A stretch of DNA of 14,224 nt from an uncultured Erysipelotrichaceae bacterium (GTDB lineage Bacteria > Bacillota_I > Bacilli_A > RFN20 > CAG-826). The stretch lies in the NCBI GenBank assembly GCA_947303755.1, contig CAMYZF010000027.1, positions 1 to 14,224 of the forward strand, written 5' to 3'. A program made the position numbers and the translations under genes. The notes below the pieces were generated by a model. It saw only the letters and a list, made by a program, of their open reading frames with translations, did no database searches and was not told the origin of the DNA. Shown in pieces: positions 7,185 through 13,592 of this stretch (within the stretch, counting starts at the first letter, position 1; each line of letters opens with the position of its first letter).

Positions 7185-8098
7185 GAAAAATCTTAGTAAT
7201 GGGAAATGGTTTTGTTGGCACCAACATCTATAACTATTTCAAAGCCAAAGGCGAAGATGTAAAGATGGTTTCTATCTTAGACTTCGACTTCATGGACAAA
7301 AAGCAAGTCGATGATTATTTCAAAGGCAAACACTTTGACGCAGTTATTCATTGCGCGAACTATGGTGGCTCAAGAGCCACTGGCTACGATGTTGATGCTT
7401 TTAAAGATGTCGTCGATCAAAACTTACTAATGTGGGATAACATCACTGCAAATATCCCAGACGATACTGTCTTAATTCACTTTGGTAGTGGAGCGCAGTA
7501 CAACAAATCACGCGATCTTGTCAACGTCTCTGAAGACGATATTGGTAAAGTGTTACCAACCGATGGATACGGATATTCAAAGCTTGAAATTCATAAACGC
7601 ATCCAAGACCATCCAAACTTCTACAACCTCATAATCTTTGGATTATATGGCAAAGGTGAAGACTACACTTATAAATTCATTTCCAATGCGATTGTGAAGA
7701 ATTTGCTTAAGCAACCAATCGTCATCAATCAAAACGTTAGATTCTCATATCTTTTCTTAGATGATATTCTCCGTTTGATTGATTTAACAACATATGGAAA
7801 TCTTCCAAACAACGAATTCAATGTTACTCCAACAGAGTCTATCACTTTAGTGGAAGCAACAAATATCATCAACGAAATCTCGGATTTCAAATCTGAAGTC
7901 ACCATCAAAAATCCTGGTATGAACTATGAATATACTGGTGATAACACTCGACTTAGAGAAAACTTCCCAGATTTTAAATTTACATCTTATAAAGATGGAA
8001 TCAAAAAATTATACGATTATTACAAGGAAAACCTTGATTCATTAAATAAGGAGGCTGTCATAGAGGATAAATTGATCGCTTTATGCAGAACAAAATAA
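7181..8098 (+). CDS. NAD(P)-dependent epimerase/reductase, extended SDR family
   Basis: A 305-residue nucleotide-sugar epimerase, dehydratase or reductase. The N-terminal Rossmann motif is GNGFVG (8-13) after a beta strand, the HFGSGAQY segment (100-107) supplies the small hydroxyl residues of the active site, and the catalytic YxxxK is Tyr130-Lys134 (YGYSK). The DFDFMDKKQVDDYF stretch after the first fold half resembles RmlD and GDP-fucose-synthase-like reductases, and residues 150-195 resemble epimerases found in deoxysugar clusters. A strong AAGGAG site lies 8 bases before the ATG. The start overlaps the flippase stop by 4 bases, and the stop is 1 base before the next gene. Together with rfbF and rfbG downstream it could act on a CDP-linked 4-keto sugar, but that is inference. 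UDP- or dTDP-sugars are equally possible. Confidence 0.88.
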   Translation: MRKILVMGNGFVGTNIYNYFKAKGEDVKMVSILDFDFMDKKQVDDYFKGKHFDAVIHCANYGGSRATGYDVDAFKDVVDQNLLMWDNITANIPDDTVLIHFGSGAQYNKSRDLVNVSEDDIGKVLPTDGYGYSKLEIHKRIQDHPNFYNLIIFGLYGKGEDYTYKFISNAIVKNLLKQPIVINQNVRFSYLFLDDILRLIDLTTYGNLPNNEFNVTPTESITLVEATNIINEISDFKSEVTIKNPGMNYEYTGDNTRLRENFPDFKFTSYKDGIKKLYDYYKENLDSLNKEAVIEDKLIALCRTK

Positions 8099-8099
8099 T

Positions 8100-9071
8100 A
8101 TGGATAAGAAGAAATTAACTATCGTCATTGGTTGTTATAATGAGGAAGAAAACGTCATCCCTTTAGTGGATGAAATCCGTAAAGTCACGGATGAAAAACT
8201 TCCAAATTATTTAACCGAAATCATGTTTATCGATAACTGCTCACAAGATAGCACTAGAGATAAACTAAGAATCATCTGCGCTAGAGATAAGCATGTTAAA
8301 TGTATATTTAATGCGAAGAACTTTGGTCACATTCGTTCACCTTACTACGCTTTAACACATGCTGATGGTGACTTAGTCATGCTTATGTGTGCAGACTTCC
8401 AAGATCCACCAGAGCTCATTCCTGAATTCGTTAAGAAATGGGAAGAAGGCTATAAAGTGGTGGTCGGAGTTAAAACCAAATCCAAAACCAACCCATTCGT
8501 GAACTCAATTCGTAATTTATACTATCGTATAATTCATAAAGTCAGCGATGTTGAACAAATCCAAAACTACACTGGCTATGGTTTATATGACCAATCATTT
8601 ATTAAAGTATTAGCTTCTTTAGAGGATCCATATCCTTACATGAGAGGTATCGTTGCTGAACTCGGTTATAAAATGACAAAAATCGAGTATGTTCAACCAC
8701 AAAGAAGAGCAGGCAAATCTCATAACAACTTCATGATTCTTTACGATATGGCGATGTTAGGAATTACTAGCTACACCAACTTCTTTGTTAGAACTGCAAC
8801 ATTTGTTGCAGCAGCATTAGGTTTCTTAACCTTTGGAGGCTTTGTAACTTATATGGTCTTCTTAATTATTAGACTAGTTCAATACGAAGCTCTTCCATCA
8901 ATTTTATGGCCTATTTTAATTGCGATAGGTCTAGTAGGAACAATCATATTGTTCTATATCGGTATGGTCGGTGAATATGTCAACCAAATCAACACCAGAA
9001 CCATGAAACGTCCATACGTTATCGAGGAAGAAAGAATTAATTTTGACGATGAAGGAAAAGATTCTAAATAA
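8100..9071 (+). CDS. Polyprenyl-phosphate glycosyltransferase, GT2 family (DPM1/GtrB-like)
   Basis: A 323-residue enzyme expected to move a sugar from a nucleotide donor to polyprenyl phosphate at the inner face of the membrane. The GT-A domain fills residues 1-215: LTIVIGCYNEEENV (6-19), the FIDNCSQDSTR strand-turn (43-53), the metal/nucleotide motif CADFQDPP (97-104, with Asp99 and Asp102), and QRRAGKSHNN (201-210) matching the conserved Arg-Gly-Ser segment of GtrB-like enzymes. Two membrane helices follow at about 229-260 and 266-291. The tail GEYVNQINTRTMKRPYVI is characteristic of this subfamily. It starts 1 base after the epimerase stop without a Shine-Dalgarno, and its 3' end overlaps the next gene. 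Its product would be a lipid-linked sugar donor for the GT-C-type proteins that follow. Which sugar is not visible. Confidence 0.9.
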   Translation: MDKKKLTIVIGCYNEEENVIPLVDEIRKVTDEKLPNYLTEIMFIDNCSQDSTRDKLRIICARDKHVKCIFNAKNFGHIRSPYYALTHADGDLVMLMCADFQDPPELIPEFVKKWEEGYKVVVGVKTKSKTNPFVNSIRNLYYRIIHKVSDVEQIQNYTGYGLYDQSFIKVLASLEDPYPYMRGIVAELGYKMTKIEYVQPQRRAGKSHNNFMILYDMAMLGITSYTNFFVRTATFVAAALGFLTFGGFVTYMVFLIIRLVQYEALPSILWPILIAIGLVGTIILFYIGMVGEYVNQINTRTMKRPYVIEEERINFDDEGKDSK

Positions 9072-10239
9072 ATTTAAAGATTTAGATTTCATCATCTTCC
9101 TTTTAGGAGGAGTTGTTTTAGCCTCGCTTCTTTTCGTCTTGTTCTACCAAGGCGCGATAAACGAATATTCACAATACATTTCCTATTGTGATATGGTCAA
9201 AGGCTATTCTCCTTTGCTAGCTTTCAATGCTTCGTCGCTTCTTGGCTATTCATTGATTGCGAAAATGTTTGGTTCATCCTTACTCGCATATAAGTGGGTA
9301 GGATATGGATTATTCGTTTTAGGTTATTTCATAATCGGAATCATTGCCTACTGGTTTATTTACAAACTTTCCAAGAAACTGACAAGATATCTACAAATTT
9401 TGATTATTCCAATATCATTGATGATATTGCTTAATCCAAATCATCTCTTATCAAGTTTTGAATCTTTCATAATCCCATTATCATTTGCGTTATTAGGTCT
9501 AAACTGTTTTGTCTTTTATTTGCTAATAAAAAAGAATGGCTTAAAGACACAATACCTCTATATCGCCTTCGTAGTAACATTTGTTATTCAAATCTTATTT
9601 GGATCCCTTTTATCTTTACTAGCGGTAGTAGCTTTCGGTGTTTATAGCTTTGCTAAATATCGTAAATCAAAAGATAACAACGATTTAATTTCATTATTGT
9701 CCAGCGTAACTATTGTTATCGCCTACATCGTTTTGCTCGTCGCATCGCATCACGAAAGTGGCTTAGTGTTCCATGAATTTAAAGTGCTTACACTCGCAAA
9801 AGGGTTCTTAACAAATATCTCATCAGCTTTAATCGGGCCATACAGCGAAACAAGATTTTTCCCAAGTTTTGTCTTTGTTTTGTTTGGTGGATTATTGTTT
9901 GCTTTTGAAATATTTGTCATTTGTTTTGATTTATCAAAAAGTAAGAAATTGACCTTAAGAACATTTGTAATGATTTTCTTCATCATCGCCATAATGGTGG
10001 AGACCATTCTCAATGGCGGAACAGTGTTCTTCTTATTCTTTAATCCATTCGGATTATGTTCTTCAATTTTGTCGTTAGCGACTTTATACACAGTTATTTA
10101 TGACCTTAAATATTTGGTGAGCAAAGAAAGCAAATTTAACACGCTGCATCCTGATTTAAAATTCTTTTTGTGCGCAGCAATACTTTGCTTACTTTTAGTA
10201 GGCTCGTTATTAGCCTTTGGAACAGTGAGGAATTTATAA
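9049..10239 (+). CDS. Polytopic membrane protein of unknown family, possibly GT-C-type glycosyltransferase
   Basis: A 396-residue protein dominated by hydrophobic segments (about ten), with the first helix at about 10-30 followed by an outside-type loop containing NEYSQYISYCDMVKGYSP. No confident family motif is visible. Its size, topology and place among polyprenyl-sugar genes suggest a GT-C-like glycosyltransferase or an O-antigen-polymerase-like protein. I chose ATG 9049, which overlaps the glycosyltransferase gene by 23 bases. A TTG at 9043 in the same frame would add two residues. A GAGGA sequence at 9024-9028 is too far from either for a normal ribosome site, so coupling through the overlap is likely. 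It ends 1 base before the next gene. Confidence 0.8.
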   Translation: MKEKILNKFKDLDFIIFLLGGVVLASLLFVLFYQGAINEYSQYISYCDMVKGYSPLLAFNASSLLGYSLIAKMFGSSLLAYKWVGYGLFVLGYFIIGIIAYWFIYKLSKKLTRYLQILIIPISLMILLNPNHLLSSFESFIIPLSFALLGLNCFVFYLLIKKNGLKTQYLYIAFVVTFVIQILFGSLLSLLAVVAFGVYSFAKYRKSKDNNDLISLLSSVTIVIAYIVLLVASHHESGLVFHEFKVLTLAKGFLTNISSALIGPYSETRFFPSFVFVLFGGLLFAFEIFVICFDLSKSKKLTLRTFVMIFFIIAIMVETILNGGTVFFLFFNPFGLCSSILSLATLYTVIYDLKYLVSKESKFNTLHPDLKFFLCAAILCLLLVGSLLAFGTVRNL

Positions 10240-10240
10240 T

Positions 10241-11431
10241 ATGAAAAAGAAAATTTTCTCACTTGAATTAATTATCATTCCGGCTCTAGGTTTATTGACC
10301 TTCCTTTTAGCATGTCTACTTGGATCATGGAGATTTTTAATCGAAACCTTCTTTCATAGTTTCGATGATACCTTCATGGATTTCTTTAACTCGATTAGAG
10401 ACGCTGCTAAATTTAATGTCTATACCCAGTACCATGTCATATATTCACCTCTGGTGACTTTGTATTTCATGTTCTGCTCATTTTTCATTCCTGATAGTGC
10501 ATTAGATCATGCGACAACTCAATACGTCATGCAAAGACAACCAATGTCTTACGTTCTTTTAGGAATCTTTTTGATAGTTTGTTTTGTTTTACTATTTTTC
10601 GCTCTCAAGCGTCTTTTAAAGAAGCAAAGCAAAGCACAAATTATCTTTATATATTGTTTAGCAATATTCTCCTTCCCATTCCTATACACGATAGAAAGAG
10701 GAAACACCTTACTATTAACATTTGTGTTAATTGTCATTTTCTACGCGTTTTATGACGGGGAAAAGAAATATCACAAAGATATCGCCTTACTAGCTTTAGC
10801 ATTAGCTACCACAATCAAACTGTATCCAGTTATCTTCGCTTTAATTTTATTCAAAAAGAAAGCTTGGAAAGACATCACCAAATTCGGAATCTTTACCACA
10901 TTGTTACTGTTTGTTCCATTTATCTTCTATGGAGGATTAGAAGGCTTATATATTATTATATATAGTGCTTTAAATCTATTTGGAGAACAACTCCAATTCT
11001 TCTCTAATGTCTTCTTGGTTCTTTACTATGGAGTAGGGGTGCCATTAAGAATCGCAAAACTAGTAAATTATTTTGTGATCCTCTTACTTGTAATCAACTT
11101 CTTCTTAGTCAAAAAACAATATCAAGAATACACCATATTAGCCATCATTCTAATGTGCATTTCTCCAGGCACAGAGCCTTACACTTCAATCTTCTTCTTA
11201 ACAAGCGTTTTCCTTCTTATAAAAGAAGAAAGAAAAGGATACTTGGAAATAATATACATGGCTAATTTACTACTATTATTAACGTTTAACCCGTTAACAT
11301 GGTCTTTGAATGTACTTACATTCGCTTACATGGTGGTGTTCTATATTCTTCACTTTGTCATCATCCCAATTCCAATTATCAAAACTTGGTATTTAAACAA
11401 AGTTAAACCAAAGGAAATCCCAAATGAATAA
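10241..11431 (+). CDS. GT87/DUF2029-type membrane glycosyltransferase (first paralogue)
   Basis: A 396-residue GT-C-fold protein with about ten membrane segments. After the first helix comes an outside loop with an acidic motif D43-TF-x-D47-FFN, the kind of position where GT-C enzymes keep the catalytic Asp. A short ERGN motif (152-155) and, after two helices, KLYP (193-196) match the conserved pattern of the DUF2029 (GT87) family, whose characterised members use polyprenyl-phosphate mannose outside the membrane. GTGAGGAA lies 8 bases before the ATG, so translation starts efficiently on its own. The last 8 bases overlap the next gene, which encodes a protein with the same three motifs. The donor here is most simply the product of the upstream family 2 enzyme, but the sugar is unknown. 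Confidence 0.82.
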   Translation: MKKKIFSLELIIIPALGLLTFLLACLLGSWRFLIETFFHSFDDTFMDFFNSIRDAAKFNVYTQYHVIYSPLVTLYFMFCSFFIPDSALDHATTQYVMQRQPMSYVLLGIFLIVCFVLLFFALKRLLKKQSKAQIIFIYCLAIFSFPFLYTIERGNTLLLTFVLIVIFYAFYDGEKKYHKDIALLALALATTIKLYPVIFALILFKKKAWKDITKFGIFTTLLLFVPFIFYGGLEGLYIIIYSALNLFGEQLQFFSNVFLVLYYGVGVPLRIAKLVNYFVILLLVINFFLVKKQYQEYTILAIILMCISPGTEPYTSIFFLTSVFLLIKEERKGYLEIIYMANLLLLLTFNPLTWSLNVLTFAYMVVFYILHFVIIPIPIIKTWYLNKVKPKEIPNE

Positions 11432-12683
11432 ATTCAAAAAATACTTAAATGTCGTTGATTTGTTTTTCATCGTGGCGATTGCTTTTGCAATCTTTTGGAT
11501 TATCGAACTGGTTTTTGATGTTTGTTTATCTAGTCCTCACACTTTGTTAAACAACGGAGTGTTTCATCACAATATCAATGACTCATTCAATGATTTTTAC
11601 AATGTAAATGATTTCTTTTTGAATTACTCACCATATATGGAATGCAAGTCATCTTATCCACCGATGAACTTCATCATCTGCTTTCCATTCATGCTTATCC
11701 AAAGGCACGATAAATATCCTGCTTTTGTTTTGTATGTAATCATTTATTCTTTATTCCTAATTGGTATCTATTTCTTAACCATTCGAAAATACAAATTATC
11801 CATATCCAAAGCGATTAAAATCGCAATTATTTTTCTTATTTCAGCGCCTTTCTTATTCATGGTTGAAAGAGGTAATTATTTAGTTATAACTTTCTGTTTC
11901 ACTTGCTTATTTTTATTAACATACGATTCAAAGAATCGTGTTATTAGAGAATTATCATTTGTTTGGCTAGCTATAGCGGTAGCTTCAAAGATTTATCCAG
12001 CGGTATTTGCAATCGTTTTGCTCAAAGAAAAAAGATGGCTTGATTTGTTAAAAGCGGCTTCTTATTCAATCGTTCTTTTCTTCTTACCATTTTTAGTCAT
12101 GAAAGATGGCTTTGTCACCAACGTCCAAGTATTTTTAGAAAACTTAAAATCCTTTTCAAGTTCCACAAGATTATCCGTCGATGTTTCGACATCTAACATG
12201 TTTAGAATCTGGGCTTATATTTTTGGTTTAGATTACACATCTAGTGGCGTGGCATTATTCGCTACGATCATCAAATATTTACTTTTTGTTTTGATGGTGG
12301 TCGCGATGTATTTTTCTAACAAAAGATGGAAGACGATGGCCCTAGCGGCGTTATGTTCAATCGTCATCCCTTCTCCAGCGATGATTCATTCACTAATTTT
12401 TGTATTCATCGCTATCTTTGATTTTGTTAATGAAGAGCACAAAGAAAAGATTGATTATTTATACATGGCTCTATTCATTTTAATCATCACTCCACTTCAA
12501 TTTGGTTTTATTATAAAACCAGTTCCTTTCTCAGAACAATATCCTTACATCCAAGAAATCAATCCAGATTATCTTGGTTTAACGGTTAATGTATTGCTTG
12601 AAGCTATGGCGAGTTTTGCCCTCGCTTTAAGCGTAAGTGTTTCAATCATTTTAGAAATGATAAAAAACCACAAGAAAAACTAG
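11424..12683 (+). CDS. GT87/DUF2029-type membrane glycosyltransferase (second paralogue)
   Basis: A 419-residue relative of the protein before it. It has the same acidic loop motif D53-SF-x-D57-FYN, the same ERGN (148-151), and KIYP (189-192) in the same order and spacing, plus a basic cytoplasmic segment KEKRW right after the KIYP helix, like KKKAW in the first paralogue. The overall sequence has drifted, so this is an old duplication or two related genes brought together. The outside loop differs (SSYPPMN at 76-82 against YSPLV at 68-72), which may mark different acceptors. AAGGA lies 8 bases before the ATG, and the gene overlaps its predecessor by 8 bases. It is the last gene before a 126-base gap and appears to end the operon. 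Confidence 0.82.
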   Translation: MNKFKKYLNVVDLFFIVAIAFAIFWIIELVFDVCLSSPHTLLNNGVFHHNINDSFNDFYNVNDFFLNYSPYMECKSSYPPMNFIICFPFMLIQRHDKYPAFVLYVIIYSLFLIGIYFLTIRKYKLSISKAIKIAIIFLISAPFLFMVERGNYLVITFCFTCLFLLTYDSKNRVIRELSFVWLAIAVASKIYPAVFAIVLLKEKRWLDLLKAASYSIVLFFLPFLVMKDGFVTNVQVFLENLKSFSSSTRLSVDVSTSNMFRIWAYIFGLDYTSSGVALFATIIKYLLFVLMVVAMYFSNKRWKTMALAALCSIVIPSPAMIHSLIFVFIAIFDFVNEEHKEKIDYLYMALFILIITPLQFGFIIKPVPFSEQYPYIQEINPDYLGLTVNVLLEAMASFALALSVSVSIILEMIKNHKKN

Positions 12684-12702
12684 CAAGCGGTTGCCCAAAC
12701 AT

Positions 12703-12718
12703 AAAAATATTTATTTTT
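12703..12718. repeat. A/T inverted repeat after the glycan operon, weak terminator candidate
   Basis: AAAAATA-TT-TATTTTT is a perfect 7-bp A/T inverted repeat, preceded by a short GCAA-GCGG-TTGC hairpin at 12683-12694. Neither has the GC stem plus U-tract of the pckA terminator, so transcription may read through into rfbF. Confidence 0.3.
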
Positions 12719-12747
12719 GATATCTTCTAGGAGCAAAATCCTATAAT
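12717..12747 (+). promoter_or_regulatory. Candidate promoter of rfbF-rfbG
   Basis: TTGATA (12717-12722) and a perfect TATAAT (12742-12747) are separated by 19 bases, slightly longer than ideal. Transcription would start near 12754, giving a leader of about 55 bases. The spacer holds an inverted repeat TAGGA-GCAAAA-TCCTA (12728-12743) that overlaps the -10 box and could bind a regulator. Confidence 0.6.
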
Positions 12748-12803
12748 CGTTTTATTATTGAAAAAACATATGTTTTATTGTTTAATATGTATGTTTCTAG
12801 GAG
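12725..12803 (+). repeat. Direct repeat TTCTAGGAG flanking the rfbF leader
   Basis: TTCTAGGAG occurs at 12725-12733 and again at 12795-12803, exactly 70 bases apart, each followed by a run of A and then T. The second copy is the ribosome site of rfbF (AGGAG 6 bases before the ATG). The first copy has no start codon behind it. Confidence 0.55.
12763..12776. repeat. 14-bp perfect palindrome in the rfbF leader
   Basis: AAAACATATGTTTT reads the same on both strands and lies about 16 bases after the TATAAT box, where a dimeric repressor could block early transcription. A related AATATGTATGTTT follows at 12784-12796. No regulator can be named. Confidence 0.45.
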
Positions 12804-12809
12804 AAAAAT

Positions 12810-13589
12810 ATGAAAGTAGTAATATTAGCAGGTGGCTTTGGTACGAGAATTTCTGAAGAAAGTATCTCTAAACCAAAACCGATGATTGAATTAGGTGGAA
12901 TGCCAATCCTTTGGCACATCATGAAGATGTATTCCGCCTACGGCTATAATGAATTCATTATTTGTATGGGTTATAAGGCGAACGTCATCCGTGACTTCTT
13001 CGCGAATTATTACCTCTACACCTCAGACGTTACCTTCGACATGTCTGATAACAACAGAATGATCGTTCATAGAAACTATTCTGAACCATGGAAGGTCACT
13101 TTAGTTGATACTAGACTTAACACCATGACTGGTGGCCGTATCAAACGTATTCAAAAATATGTTGGTAACGAACCATTCTTACTCACCTATGGTGATGGTG
13201 TCAGCGATGTCGATATCAATAAGCTCGTCAAATTCCATAATGAGCACGGACACAAATGCACAATCACAACTGTCTCATCTAGACAAAGATTCGGTGTCAT
13301 TAATATCGAAAAAGATGGCTTAGTCTCTGACTTCAGAGAAAAATCCGATGAAGATGGTGCGATGATCAATGGTGGTTTCATGGTCTGTGAACCAAGCGTC
13401 TTCGATTACATCAAAGGCGACAAGACAGTCTTTGAAAAAGAACCACTTGAAAATCTTGCTAAAGAAGGTGAACTTGATGCTTATCGCCACAAAGGCTTCT
13501 GGCAATGTATGGACACTAAACGTGACCACGACATTCTTGAAGAAATGTGGGAAGAAGGCAAAGCGCCTTGGAAGACATGGAAGGATTAA
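12810..13589 (+). CDS. rfbF: Glucose-1-phosphate cytidylyltransferase
   Basis: A complete 259-residue enzyme that joins CTP and glucose 1-phosphate to give CDP-glucose and pyrophosphate in the cytosol, the first step to CDP-linked deoxysugars. The nucleotide-binding signature LAGGFGTR (6-13) and KPKPMIELGG (21-30) open the protein. Other hallmarks are TGGR (107-110), the metal-binding LTYGDGVSDVD (125-135), FREK (175-178), INGGFMV (186-192) and the closing GFWQCMDTKRD (229-239). The length is what the family normally shows. AGGAG lies 6 bases before the ATG. The stop is 3 bases before the rfbG start, so the two form an operon with their own promoter. The enzyme is soluble and full of typical motifs, so the assignment is firm; dTDP- or UDP-forming relatives lack this combination. 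Confidence 0.96.
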   Translation: MKVVILAGGFGTRISEESISKPKPMIELGGMPILWHIMKMYSAYGYNEFIICMGYKANVIRDFFANYYLYTSDVTFDMSDNNRMIVHRNYSEPWKVTLVDTRLNTMTGGRIKRIQKYVGNEPFLLTYGDGVSDVDINKLVKFHNEHGHKCTITTVSSRQRFGVINIEKDGLVSDFREKSDEDGAMINGGFMVCEPSVFDYIKGDKTVFEKEPLENLAKEGELDAYRHKGFWQCMDTKRDHDILEEMWEEGKAPWKTWKD

Positions 13590-13592
13590 ATT

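Noticed and set aside
9750..10091. Minus-strand open frame of 113 codons
   Set aside because: It is antisense to the membrane-protein gene at 9049-10239; the Lys/Asn-rich product is what the reverse of hydrophobic codons gives.
12787..12813. Eight-codon upstream frame (MYVSRRKI) whose TGA overlaps the rfbF ATG
   Set aside because: It has no ribosome site of its own and covers the rfbF Shine-Dalgarno; very short frames ending in ATGA arise often by chance.
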